A stretch of 64,000 bases of DNA from Stomorhina lunata (GCA_933228675.1 OW121742.1:126023983-126087982); one strand, 5' to 3'; shown: positions 47,490 through 57,950, counted from the stretch's first letter. Notes: generated by a model not told the origin, from the letters alone. Made by a program: numbers and translations.

Positions 47490-47845
47490 TCATATCAACT
47501 TTGGACACCGACTCCCTCGTGGAATCAACTGGGGAACTACTTTAAAGTAGTGAGCTAACATGTGCCACGAGTTTTCCCATAAGAACTATAAAAATATGTG
47601 TTAGGACGTCGGGCTAGTAATGCACTCCTGGAAAAATAATAACTATGAAAAAGGCCCCCCCTTATGCTAGAAGATGACGTCCGAAACTTCGTTGAAATAA
47701 CTAAGAAGGGGAAAGTCTTTCAAAGCTTGGTCTACAAAATTGAAAAATATGCGCACAAGATTGAAGCGCATGAAATTCTACATATGCTCGGCCTTTGATC
47801 TTAACAGGTTGTGAATATAGGCCATTAAAATCAAGTAAGTCAAAA
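47490..47845 (+). mobile_element. Dispersed repeat, family B, copy 1
   Basis: About 355 bp closely matching 56585-56955 in the same orientation. Shared blocks include GTAGTGAGCTAACAT, CTCCTGGAAAAA, CGTCCGAAACTTCG and ATGCTCGGCCTTTGA. No frame or terminal structure identifies the family. Confidence 0.75.
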
Positions 47846-48570
47846 GTTCAGATTCGGTTCCACGTTGGTTTCTAGTTCAAAACTGTTCTAGGTTCGGTTT
47901 AAACTTTGGTTCTATGTTTATTATAACGTTAGGTTCAGTTCATATTGTTTTCATAGGATTGGTTCTAGGTTCAGTTCGAACTTTGATTTTAAGTCTAGTT
48001 CTTCTTTTCTATGCTCAGTTCTTGATTCACTTCTTGATTCCGATGTATCTTTTGCTGACAGTTCTATATTAAATAAAAGTTTTAGCTTTAGTTATAGGTT
48101 TAGTCAGATTTACTATGGGTCCAGTTTCACCACTAAAATATTTATTCACCACACAAACATTATTTAACTTTGATATTTTGATTCCGCACTTTAACGAAAC
48201 AACCCAAACTTACTCAAACGTGTTCCCGGATAAAGTTTTCAATACAAATTGCTGTTTTTTAAGTAATTTCTGACAACTTCGGAAAGTTTTGGGTAGTTTC
48301 CTTAGAGTGTGGAAACAAACATATTTTGGTTGTAGATTTGATTTTATATTTATTTTTTCTATCAATTTTTTTCTAGAGTAGCATAAATTTCGGTTTTTTC
48401 CAGTTTTAGGATCAGTTCTAGTTCAGTTTTAGGTTTACTTTATACATTCTAGGTTTAATTTCCTGATTCTGCTCTAGCTTCAGTTTTAGATTTATTTCTT
48501 TAGTTGTAAGTTTTCTTTATAGTATTAGATTTAGTTTCTCGTTAAGTTAACTCTGAATACAGTTCTAGTT

Positions 48571-48939
48571 CTCGCGCCTTTTTATCTTTAAAATATTTTT
48601 TCACCACACAAACATTATTTACCATTGCAAATTTGTCCACCACATTTAATTTCAATTCACCTTAAAACTTTATCATATAACTTGAAAAACAATTAGCTTT
48701 AATTCACCTCAAAATTTTATGATATAACATAAAAATTTCCAAAGTTCTTTAACTTATGACTTATTTGAAAACATTTCCTCTTATGGTTTAACTTTCTTTG
48801 TAAACTTTTTTTTATATATTTTAAGCACAAAAAACAATAAAACACCAAAATTGCAAATTTATTATTTATGTTTTTATAAAATCTCTTTCTTTTTATTAAT
48901 CAAATCGTTTTATTAATTAAATCCCACACAAACGTTATC
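48571..48939. other. Non-coding stretch
   Basis: Contains a short direct repeat ACTTTATCATATAACTTGAA / ATTTTATGATATAACATAAA near 48670-48740. No gene is seen. Confidence 0.45.
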
Positions 48940-49140
48940 ACAGAGCGCTCACAGCCAAAACACGTCGAATGCAGAGAAGCGTCAAACTAGAAATGCCAAA
49001 GACTTCAAGCTCCAGTTGATGAGCAAGATCAGCAGCCATTGTCATTATAATGATATCGATAACTCTCACTCTTCATTGCTCTTAGCTGTCATTAGCATAT
49101 TTTATGCTATGAGCCGCAAAAGAAGAAGAAGAATTAAATT
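48940..49140 (-). promoter_or_regulatory. Candidate housekeeping-type promoter with DRE
   Basis: A locally GC-richer island containing TATCGATA at 49054-49061, the perfect DREF-binding DRE of fly housekeeping promoters. On the minus strand a GTGAGC that could act as a 5' splice site lies downstream (near 48945-48955). This would suit an untranslated first exon of the GPCPD1-like gene starting at 45885, which has a 3' splice-like site at its ATG. The link is inference. Confidence 0.3.
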
Positions 49141-50399
49141 TACTCCAGCTGTGCACGATCACTTTATTTGATTGGCGTCTAACCACGTTCTTTCGGTTAA
49201 AATCAAATGTTATTTTCACGAACAATATGTTTTTTTGTTTTATTATGGAATTCATAAATTGGCCAAAGTCTTCTTGTAATATTTAAATATTTGTGCTAAT
49301 TTTTTTCCTATCCAAATATTTTTTGCGGTTGGGTTAATTAGCTCTGATCAAGAAGCGCTTGTTTGTATCTGAAATTAATGAAGTTTGCTTTTGATCTTTG
49401 TTTATACGAAATGAATTTTGTTTATGCGAAAAAAACGAGTTAATACATCATTTGTTTTTTTGGAAATTTTTAATTTGGCAAATTTGTTTCGAGCATCTGA
49501 TTATGATTATGAGTAGAAAAGTTCATAAAAGAAAATAAAACAATAAAAATGAAAGCATCTCTTAAGGCCACTTGTAAGATTTCGTCACCAATGAGTGGAG
49601 ATTTATTTAAACTGGGGCTTAACCTGTAGTCATGAATATAATTAGTTAGCAACTTGTATTGGAGATAAAGCAGTAGCATTTTCGATAAGGCAGTCAAAAT
49701 GTTTAAGGCAGTTCTTAACTGGTGATCGATACACTTTTTCCGTTGCCTGTTTTCATTTCTTCTGAGAACATTGTAGTGTCTAATTGATAGGTTGTTTAAG
49801 GAAGACATAGACAAGAAGCTGATGTTAAACTGCCAACATGCTTACAGCAAGTGATAACTCACTGAGAAAGCTCTGCATGACTTTCTATTAAGTCGCCTTC
49901 ATTGTTTTAGATATCTTCTAGAAGTAACCTTTAATAATACTTATAACTCCAGATGCAAAAGCTACATCTCTCAAAGAGAAGATATCAATATACTTATATT
50001 CCTAGAGAAAATTGGTACAAAAGTTTTTCGGTACGATCTGGCAATAGCAGTCTGTGGTTTTGAGTGCATTCAGAGACATCCTTCAAATCGACCTTATTAC
50101 TATGACAAGACAGGAGCACGATAATGGTTTTGCCACAATTCAAAATATGTATGGATTAGTACTATTTAGTAAGTGGTCGAAATTTTCTTGTTGGAACTTA
50201 TCTCTTTTCGGGGGCACTAAGGACCTTTAAGTGAACTGTACCAATTATCGGTGCACAAGGGTTGTGAAGTCTATAATGCTATACGGTGTTTACATGTAGT
50301 AAAGACTCCTTAAGTATCAACGTACCTCAGGATACTCGAAAGATTCTAGCGCATATAGAGACTTGATGATGACAAATGCGATTCACATTAGTAGACCAA
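49141..50399. other. Mostly non-coding; one unconfirmed frame
   Basis: A 114-codon minus-strand frame at 49814-49470 has normal-looking composition but no domain, and no promoter or poly(A) signal that I can tie to it. The right half (49830-50400) is probably decayed retrotransposon sequence leading into the RT remnant at 50400. Confidence 0.4.
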
Positions 50400-50965
50400 T
50401 AGTTACGGATATTTAAAGCACCATTGACTACACTCTGGCAGTAGTACTGTTTGACAAGGTGGCTTACGACTCGGGTAGACTTCGGCGTCTACTTTAAACA
50501 CCTACAGTTAAATATCGCGCAAACATTACCAGATCACTTTAATAGCAGATCTGCGAAGATACAATGTTGTCACAACAGATGCTTCTACGTTTAATGTGAG
50601 AACCTTCTAGGAACCGGCTAACCTCACGGTGCTCTTAATATCCGGTGAATAAAATGCGCCTACCATCACCCTCAAATATGACAAAATCACACCTGATCAA
50701 TTCTATTTCAAGTATTTGGATATGATTACCTTTTTAATAATGAGCACACCTATTCTTCTGTCACGGCACCCGGCTAAGAATGTAACTCCAAACAAAACTC
50801 TCGTCACCCCGATGCTCCTTAGAGGCCACACCAAAAGTCAAGATGAAGTCAGACATTCTCGGGGTCCTGAATGTTCCCACAATAGTAAGAATCTTCGATA
50901 TTCGAGCTTCTTATTCCATTTTGACATGCCACTTACATGGAAGAAAGGGAGAACATGCAATTAAG
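50400..50965 (+). pseudogene. Decayed Jockey-like reverse transcriptase
   Basis: Read through stops and frame changes, the plus strand gives TLAVVLFDKVAYDS (compare VALDLSKAFDTV of the RT A motif), then EPSRNRLTSRC where the QGVPQGGVLSP motif should be, NKMRLPSPSN (compare LSKLPSPP), and finally RHSRGPECS whose shifted frame reads DILGVLNVPT (compare KILGVTFDS). The order and spacing match Jockey-group RTs. Many stops show it is dead. Confidence 0.55.
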
Positions 50966-51059
50966 CAAATAATAGAATAGAGAGGTCATATAATTTAGCA
51001 GATGATAAGTGGATGTCTTTCCGAGAATGTATTCATTCCAGTTAGATGTGGCCCATTTA

Positions 51060-51490
51060 GATAGAACCGATGTATAACTCTGGAATCTTATTTCTTTGGA
51101 GACCTGAGGTATCTGAAATTTTTCCATACTTGTGTCGAGGATGAGTTCATAAAATATCTTCTCTGTATATGAAGGGAACAAACTCTGAAGGAATCTCAAA
51201 TGTATCCTTACTTATGTCAGATTGTGTGGTTGCGGCAAGTGACTTTTGCAGATGCTGTGGTATCGAGGATGAGTTCATAAAATATCTCCTCTGCATATGA
51301 AGGGAGCAAACTCTGGACTCTTATTTCTTTGGAGACCTGGGGAATCTCAAATGTATCCTTACTTGTGTCAGATTGTGTGTTGCATAGTTAGTCTGAAGTC
51401 GGGGCAAGTAGCTTTTGCAGATGATGTAAAGACGAGGATGAGAAGACGACTTACTATGGGCAATTACTTCTTTGAGACCTGGGGTATCTG
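51060..51490 (+). repeat. Three tandem copies of a LINE Cys-rich tail fragment
   Basis: GAGGATGAGTTCATAAAATA at 51137 recurs at 51265, and GAGGATGAG again near 51432. The linked block TTATTTCTTTGGAGACCTG occurs near 51085 and 51320, with a variant near 51463. In frame, the middle copy reads FCRCCGIEDEFIKYLLC, the Cys-rich C-terminal block of R1/Jockey-type elements, so a piece of dead retrotransposon has itself been amplified in tandem. Confidence 0.65.
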
Positions 51491-51714
51491 GCAAACGTAG
51501 CGAAGGAGATGGTTTAGTTGTAAGCCAAATGAAGTAAGATTACCAAATGGAAATGGATTAGAAAGTCCGATGGTATTGCGATACTGCTTTCGATTGGAAG
51601 CAGAAGTGGAAGGTCGACAAATATTCCACCACAGGGAAAGGATTCTACACATGGAATGATATAAAAACTTGCCTTAAATATATTTAGATGGAATGATTTC
51701 TTTACAACCCGGTA

Positions 51715-51982
51715 TCGATCGAAATCTTAGATATTTTCAAAACATTTGTGTAGTATACTTTAAGCATAATCAAAATTATTTAAAAGATGCAATTTACTAT
51801 ATTTTTTTAAAGTTATTTTCCAAAAGGTGAACAGTAGTAAAAAAATTTAAATGAACTATATGTTTTTAAAAACGAATCAAAATGAATACCAAATTTCAAT
51901 AAACTTTTTGTATTGAAGTAACTTTGAAAATCCTTAAAGTATACTTCACAATATTCGCTTCAAAGTCTGAGTTTCCGATCGA
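51715..51982. mobile_element. 268-bp TIR element (Tc1/mariner-like MITE)
   Basis: The left end TCGATCGAAATCTTAG and the inverted right end TCGATCGGAAACTCAG are each flanked by TA (51713-51714 and 51983-51984). The arms continue imperfectly for about 55 bp to GTAGTATACTTTAAG and its complement near 51920-51935. There is no coding capacity. A TA duplication is typical of Tc1/mariner elements. Confidence 0.65.
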
Positions 51983-52191
51983 TATCGAATGCCGTAATTT
52001 GGCCCCTGGTCTTTGGACTCATCATCCATCGACTTAGCACTTATGATGTTTTAAGCATGGAAAGAAACAACATTATAGAATATACTAATCCAAGGGATAA
52101 TCATGCAAGAAATCCTCCTGCTACGGCAGCTTGCACAAGGATTTTGGAGGTGCCTAATCTGTGCAAGAACATCCTGGTGAATGAAACCAAG

Positions 52192-52235
52192 AGGCCCTAT
52201 GTTCCACTGGGAATCAAGAATAGTATAAGAACAAG
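52192..52235 (+). mobile_element. RTE/CR1-like LINE 3' stub
   Basis: GAGGCCCTATGTTCCACTGG, then GAATCAAGAATAGTA and an AAGAACAAGAAG tail, is the same 3' end as the LINE at 33688, here sense plus and more diverged. Confidence 0.55.
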
Positions 52236-52828
52236 AAGATCGCAGAACGTAGTTTTAAAATAAAGTTTCGAAATAAATCTCAAATTTTTTGTTGGTGATT
52301 TGAAAAAAATATATTATTTTTATAAGTTTTTTTTTATATTTCAATTTTTTCATTAGAATTTATTTGGTGCAAAATAAAGCTTTTAAAAGTCAATAACATT
52401 TTTTTAATAAGTTAACATTCAATTAAAAGTGCATAAATAATAAAATTATAATGCAATCTTGTATAAATATTAAAAAAATACATTGTAGGGAAGTTATTGA
52501 AACTTGAAATTTTTGTTTTAATTATAATTAAAATGTTAAATAAAATCTAATTAAAACAACAAATGTGTTAAACGTAACATATTTGTTTATTGTCTTTAAT
52601 TTATTAATTTATTTAATGGAATAATTATTTGAATACCTAGTATTTTTGTTTAATTGCTAGAAATAATAAGAATATTAATTTAATACCATTTTAACAGTTT
52701 TTTTTTTTCAAATTATAAAATTATTTCAAATGTTCGCCTGCGAAACAATTTAATAAAATTCGTTTTAGAAAAATATTAGCTTTTTAAATCAAGTTAAAGA
52801 GTTTTTAAAAAGATGTAATAAAATTTAT
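52236..52828 (-). other. AT-rich 3' flank of the active GPCPD1-like gene
   Basis: On the minus strand AATAAA signals occur at about 52585-52590 and nearby (52600-52612), about 220-240 bp past the stop codon, giving a plausible 3' UTR. No other feature is seen. Confidence 0.45.
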
Positions 52829-54793
52829 CTAGGAACGACACTGATCTTTAAATTCATTCTCCAATTCCGAGGAATTGAAAAATGATTGAGTTTTCGTGGA
52901 GGGCACATACAAATCGGAACGATCATAGCAAGTAGCAGTAGCTCCGATTTCCTTAAAATATTTAACAGCCTTTTCGGAATTACAATCATCGCCCCAAACT
53001 AAGGAAATCTGACCCAAATCACGAGCCTTTTTCATAAGATCAGCTCCTTCTTCAGCTTTAAAGTCCTCAGCATGTGGAGCAGTGCCGGCCAATTCAAAGG
53101 CCTGAGCATTATTAATGGCCTGTTCGACAGTACGGGTTCTCAGATCTAGAAAAGCCTCCCATTTCTGAGTCTCTCCCTGCGTAAGATAGAGTACCGGCAA
53201 GAGATTTTGTTTGAATCTTAACATAGTACAAATATCGGCATCAAAACTGGAGAATACCAGAGGACGTCCACAACCTTTTTCTAATATCACTTGTAAAACT
53301 GTGTCTATAAAGAAATTTTTATCTATTGTCTGTTCAGCTTCTACTCCTCCCTTAATCTTGCGCTGAGGCCATTTTATTTCTACATCTATGCCCAATGTCT
53401 TGGGTAAAGCTTCCAAAACCTCTTCTAAAGTAGGGAATATACGTTTCTCAAATGCCGGCTCATTGTCATGTGAAGGATATTCTTTAATCTCATTATTGAC
53501 TATGGCAAAAACCCTCAACTTCTTAATGGCCTCATAAGTCAAGTCCTTCAAGAGCACATATTCCAGTTGAGAGACATCGGTAACTTGTTTTCCCTGAGGT
53601 GCCGTGCGTACTCCAAAATCATGATATATAATTGGTATGCCATCTGCTGTTAGGTGAACATCCAGTTCTATCATATCGGCAAATACTTCATAGGCCTTAA
53701 GGAACGAAGAAATGGTATTTTCTCTTTCTGCTGGGGGATTAGGTATATAACTCTTGCCATTACCACGATGACCCACATCCAAATTGGGCCAGCTTTTAGG
53801 CCAATAATAAGCATAAGTTGTGCGAAAATCGAGCAGGTCTTTATGTTCAAAAGGTTTTACTAGTAAATAGGGTAAAGTTAAGCGGGCTATCACAGTTTCT
53901 TGGGGATCCTTTATCTCTAGCAAAAGTTCACCCTGGCTGTCTTTTAATAAATCCGAGGTTATAATAGCTTGACCCATTAGCTCTTGATGACTGGAGTATA
54001 ATAATAAAGAATAAGATAACTCCAAATCGAGGGGTACGGTTATATGGAATATGAGCACATCATTACGTTTGTGAGGAACTCCTTCAGGATTTTGCAATTT
54101 CAATTTACTTTCGCCATATTTAAGCTTGGCAAACTCTACACTAACTCCGCTTTTTTCCATTGTTAAGGGAGTTTTTAAATCTTTGGCTAAGGGCTGAACC
54201 TTTATATGAACATTTTCAGGGTCAAATTTATTGATATCATGAACCTGGAACATTTTTTCACGTTCAAATTTCAGTTGCAATATCTGCTCATGATTAAGCC
54301 AGCCACGATTAAGTTGTTCTGCTCCCGATAACACCTGACCAAATATATCAATTCCCCGGCAGTTATTAACACAAGAAGTCAATTGTCTGGGCTTTAGATG
54401 AGTCTCCCAACGTTTGATTTGTTTGCGACCCTTATAATCCAGGGTATACACAAAATAGCGATAGTTTATTTCACGACAGGCTTGCATCATTACATTACCC
54501 GACCATTCCAGACTGTCATTCTTATGATCCAAGGTAACACATTTATCCAATTGCCATTCGCCCAAAGCCTTAGAGTCTCCAGTCAAGCCCACAAATTCAT
54601 TGTCCAACAACTGCTGGGGCATTATTAGAGTAAAGGGCCTTAAGGAGGGAATACAGGCCAATCTAGACTCCTTTTCCTTGGCAGCAGAAACGGCGGCATA
54701 TTTTGGTTCCAAAAGAGTAGCCGCATCCACATAGGAGGTACACTGCAACAAGAACAATAACAGCAATGTTAATTCAAAACGAAAACTTAACAT
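52829..54793 (-). CDS. GPCPD1-like glycerophosphodiester phosphodiesterase, 654 aa
   Basis: Single open frame; ATG at 54793, stop at 52829. The first 24 residues (LLLLFLLQCTSYVDA) form a clear signal peptide. Residues about 47-140 are a CBM20-type starch-binding domain (FVGLTGDSKALGEWQ, NYRYFVYTLDYKG, RWETH). Residues about 338-640 are the GDPD domain, with all key residues present: His342 (GHRG), Glu376 and Asp378 (IELDV), His391 (YHDFG), Glu472 (DVEIKWP). GCGRPLVFSSFDADICTMLRFKQ and VWGD follow. GPCPD1-family enzymes cleave glycerophosphodiesters such as glycerophosphocholine to glycerol-3-phosphate and the alcohol. Vertebrate GPCPD1 is cytosolic, so the signal peptide suggests a secretory or extracellular role here (inference). 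Length is close to that of the family. The degenerate paralogue is downstream on the same strand. A TATA-like TTTTTATAAA lies about 80 bp upstream of the ATG. Confidence 0.95.
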   Translation of the reverse strand: MLSFRFELTLLLLFLLQCTSYVDAATLLEPKYAAVSAAKEKESRLACIPSLRPFTLIMPQQLLDNEFVGLTGDSKALGEWQLDKCVTLDHKNDSLEWSGNVMMQACREINYRYFVYTLDYKGRKQIKRWETHLKPRQLTSCVNNCRGIDIFGQVLSGAEQLNRGWLNHEQILQLKFEREKMFQVHDINKFDPENVHIKVQPLAKDLKTPLTMEKSGVSVEFAKLKYGESKLKLQNPEGVPHKRNDVLIFHITVPLDLELSYSLLLYSSHQELMGQAIITSDLLKDSQGELLLEIKDPQETVIARLTLPYLLVKPFEHKDLLDFRTTYAYYWPKSWPNLDVGHRGNGKSYIPNPPAERENTISSFLKAYEVFADMIELDVHLTADGIPIIYHDFGVRTAPQGKQVTDVSQLEYVLLKDLTYEAIKKLRVFAIVNNEIKEYPSHDNEPAFEKRIFPTLEEVLEALPKTLGIDVEIKWPQRKIKGGVEAEQTIDKNFFIDTVLQVILEKGCGRPLVFSSFDADICTMLRFKQNLLPVLYLTQGETQKWEAFLDLRTRTVEQAINNAQAFELAGTAPHAEDFKAEEGADLMKKARDLGQISLVWGDDCNSEKAVKYFKEIGATATCYDRSDLYVPSTKTQSFFNSSELENEFKDQCRS

Positions 54794-54865
54794 TTTGAAA
54801 ATATTTCTAATGCCTAGCCCGCTAGCTCTAAGCGTCTAATTAAATGCTTTGTTCTAAAAAGACTA

Positions 54866-54880
54866 AGTTTTATAAAAAAT
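54866..54880 (-). promoter_or_regulatory. TATA-like box of the GPCPD1-like gene
   Basis: On the minus strand TTTTTTATAAAACTT lies roughly 75-85 bp before the ATG at 54793, which would give a leader of about 50 nt. In such AT-rich DNA the match is weak evidence. Confidence 0.3.
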
Positions 54881-55444
54881 TCAAAACTACTTAATACCTC
54901 AATCAATTCTATTCTATTGCTGTTAAAAGCTTAAGCTTTTTAGAGATAAAGTTTCTTTAATTTAATTAGATTTTGCGTTTTTATTCGCAAAAACAAAACA
55001 AAACATTCTAGTAAAACGCGATCGCGATGGAGGTGCGATCAGGGGAGCGTTTGAAATTAGTAGCGATTTAATGGAATTATAAATGAAAGCTTATAAATAT
55101 TGTACATAAGTGCAAAATTTATTTTGTATCAGTTATAAATATTGTAGTTTGATTTGTTTTTTATAAGGGCAAAATTTTGAAAGATATTTAATCAGCAATT
55201 TAGCGAGACATGATAAGAAATTCTTATAACAAAATTTATGATTTGCGTAGATACTGTAACTCAGATTGGGGGGAGCTTCTTAGATTGTTGACATAGTACA
55301 ATATTTACGATCGAAACATGTGTTGTCTGCTGATATTCAAAAGATCTGTTTTTACAATTACAAATTTTGCAAAACTTTCCTATTCCAGAAAATAGCAAGA
55401 ATTTTTAAAATTTGTTTATTAGCCTATTTTCTATTCATATCAAG
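54881..55444. other. Upstream non-coding region
   Basis: Contains a CpG-bearing palindrome CGCGATCGCG at 55017-55026, about 225 bp before the GPCPD1-like ATG. It is unusual in this AT-rich DNA and is possibly a promoter element. Nothing else is seen. Confidence 0.4.
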
Positions 55445-55800
55445 TAAAAAAGTGCTATAATCGATCAAGTGAGAATCTAGGATGCCCTACCTCACTGAGT
55501 TCAAATGAGAATCAATTGTCAATAGTTCATTTAATGCTAAGAAATGTATGTTTTTAATGTTCTCGGGATTTTTCTTTTTTAAGCTTTTTCCGGCAGTTAG
55601 TCTAATATGAGAGCTAGGGTCAAATGTGGACCTATTAGCTAGAAATTCTGTCTATCAATTGATGTTAATACAAAACTTATCATCCCTTCATTATCCTAAG
55701 ATTTACGAGCATTTTTGTGATCATAAGTAACATTTGAGACTAGGCCTTGTATGGGATCTTTGGTCAAATGTGAACCGATATTTATATATGAATTTATATA
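55445..55800 (-). mobile_element. Inverted partial copy of the TATACCCTTCACC family
   Basis: AAAGTGCTATAATCGATCAA corresponds to the complement of the family tail. GATTTACGAGC, CTTGTATGGG and GGTCAAATGTGAACCGAT correspond to the complements of the interior at 1570-1665. The other end is lost. Confidence 0.65.
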
Positions 55801-55964
55801 TGTATATTACAAATGTGTTTGTAAATTTGTTTATTGGTGTTAATCATGTGTTATTTGTTAATCACGCCTAAACGATTTTACCCATTTCATAAGGTTTTAC
55901 CCCCAGGGTACAAAATGGAAAAGAGTCTGCATGAAGGGTCAAATAAGAAAGTTTAATTGCTTAA
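55801..55964. other. Short non-coding spacer
   Basis: No feature seen between two repeat copies. Confidence 0.4.
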
Positions 55965-56110
55965 TCTATATATATCTATAAAACGGCTGAGCCGATTTTG
56001 ATGAAATTTCCAGGGAATGAATTTCGGTCTGCGGGCAGAGAGGCGTGGCAAAATCCAATTTTCATAAAACATATTTGCTTAGGGCCGGCCACGCGGACCG
56101 GGTAAGCTAG
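55965..56110 (+). mobile_element. 146-bp minimal Helitron-like element
   Basis: Starts TCTATATATATCTATAAAAC and CGGCTGAGCCGATTTTGATG, and ends in a GC-rich stretch GGGCCGGCCACGCGGACCGG followed by GTAAGCTAG. The 5' TC, the 3' CTAG preceded by a self-complementary CCGG...CCGG, and insertion between A (55964) and T (56111) are Helitron hallmarks. The CGGCTGAGCCGATTTTGATG phrase is common in insect Helitron-related repeats. It has no coding capacity; both ends lie within 146 bp. Confidence 0.6.
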
Positions 56111-56584
56111 TTGTTTAGAAATATGATAAACTGAAGTAGTTAGAAACCTTAAGCTTAACTTAAGCTTTTTAAATTGCCCTACTTTAAACGAAAATAAGAA
56201 GGATTGATTCCCTGTTTCACTTCAAATCCACTTTCTTAATAATGGTAGCAGTTTGGATAAAATGAGGTAGGATCGCTGAAGGGGGAACTTACTCCCCTCT
56301 GCAAATAAAATACGTATTCGCGTATAGCTTTATACATTATAAAGGTAAAGACTTCAAACTTTGTACAAAAATCTATTTTGTTGAAAAGACTAGGTCGGGT
56401 CAAAAAATAACTTCCCTTACTAAGGGGAGCTTTCTTTCTATAACTTTTAATAGTTTAATAGTTTAGAAAAAGATAAGCTTGGACAAAATTAAACTGAATT
56501 GAACTAGGGGGAAACTTTGCCCTCAATACTTCAAAATAATATGAATATTCAAGTAACTTTTGAAAATAAAATATTAAAAATTTT
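56111..56584. other. Non-coding with AGTTCCCC-type repeat remnants
   Basis: Segments with CTGAAGGGGGAACTTACTCC and AGATAAGCTTGGACAAA resemble the inverted segments at 59745-59815 and 60300-60325. This is a dispersed repeat family without visible ends. Confidence 0.4.
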
Positions 56585-56955
56585 GTAACTGTGGACACTG
56601 ACCTCCTCGTGGTATCACACGGGGAACTACGTTAACACCCGTTAATGTAGTGAGCTAACATCTGCCGCGAGTTCTCCCATAAGAACAACAAAAATATGGG
56701 TTAAGACTTTGGGCTAGTAACCCACTCCTGGAAAAAACAATTGCTATGAAAAAGCTAAAATTAGAATAAAAACGATCTCCCTATTGTTAGAAGGAAACGT
56801 CCGAAACTTCGATGGAAATACCAAGTAGATGAAGCTCTTTCAAAACTTAGCCTACGAAATTGGAGGATATGCGCGCAAGATCGAAGCTCATGAAATTTTA
56901 AAAATGCTCGGCCTTTGACCTTATCAGGTTGTAAATATAGGCCATTTAAGTAAGT
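56585..56955 (+). mobile_element. Dispersed repeat, family B, copy 2
   Basis: Second copy of the 47490-47845 repeat, same orientation, with an extra ACACCCGTTAATG near 56635 and other indels. The 66-codon minus-strand frame inside is not called. Confidence 0.75.
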
Positions 56956-56999
56956 ACCCATTCCTTTACGACTTTGAAAATTTTCTGACTTAAAATAGC

Positions 57000-57950
57000 A
57001 AAATTTTTTAAATTTTTCTATCCAAAAAAAAGCAAAATTTTCTTATAAAAAAATAAAAATATTCCTATTAAAAAACAGCAAATTTTTTGAAATTTTTCCT
57101 ATTAAAAATCGCAAAATTTTTTAAAAATAAAGCAAAAATTTGAAAATGTTTCTTTTAAAAAATACCAACATTTTTTGAAAATTTTCCAACTAAAAATTGC
57201 AAAATTTTGAAAATTTTGCTATTAAAAAAATATCAAAATTTTTGAAAATTTTTCAACTAAAATTTTTTAAATTGTTAAAAAATATCAATTAAAAAAAAGC
57301 AAAATATTTGAAAATTTTTCTATTAAAAAATAGCAAAATTTTTCTAGTAAAAAATTACAAAATTTTTATATTATAAAATAGCAAAATTTTTCTATAAAAA
57401 AAAGCAAAATTTTTCAAATTTTTTTTTTTAAATTTTTCTTTTAAAAACCAGTCAAATTTTTTTAAATTTTCCTTTTTAAAAATAGCAACATTTTTTTAAA
57501 TTATCCTATTAAAAAATAGCAAAATTTTTTTGAAAATTTTCCTATTCAAAAATAGCAAAATTTTTTTAATAAATTTAATAAAAAATAGCAAAAAATTTTT
57601 GAAAATTTTCCGATTAAGTAGCAAAATATTTGAAAATTTTCCTATTAAAAAATAGAAAAATTTTTGAAAATCTTTCAATTTAAATATTAAAAATTTTTTA
57701 AAAATTTTTCAATTGAAAATTTTCCTATTAAAAAAAGCAAAAATTTTCCTATAAAAAATAACAAAAATTTTAAAAATGTTCCTATTAAAAAATCGACAAA
57801 TTTTTTAAAATTTTTCAATTAAAAAAGTAGCATATATAAAAAATGTTCTATTGAAAAATAGCAAAATTTCTTTATAAAAAAACAACAAAATTTTAAAAAA
57901 TATAAAAAGTTTATAAAAATTCCTTTAATTCTATGAACGTTAAGTTTTTT
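57000..57950. repeat. Degenerate TAAAAAATAGCAAAATTTTT minisatellite
   Basis: About 950 bp of loose copies of CTATTAAAAAATAGCAAAAT and TTTTTGAAAATTTTTC, with no fixed period. It resembles the 30-bp blocks in composition but lacks the CTATAG palindrome. Confidence 0.7.

Larger units (their letters stand above)
46000..48570 (+). repeat. Degenerate 12-bp AGTTCTAGGTTC repeat region
   Basis: Loose copies of TTCAGTTCTAGG / GGTTTAGTTCTAG fill 46000-47330, 47840-48110 and 48370-48570, interrupted by a dispersed repeat at 47490-47845. A 136-bp tandem duplication lies at 46317-46588. Open frames in it (46756-46968 minus, 47132-47545 plus) are repetitive and not called. Confidence 0.65.

Noticed and set aside
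47132..47545. 137-codon plus-strand frame with a hydrophobic N-terminus
   Set aside because: Its first half is the degenerate 12-bp repeat and its second half runs into a dispersed repeat; chance is the simplest reading.
49470..49814. 114-codon minus-strand frame with fairly normal composition
   Set aside because: No recognisable domain, no signal peptide, and no promoter or poly(A) signal that can be tied to it. It remains possible, but a single frame of this length in 64 kb is not enough.
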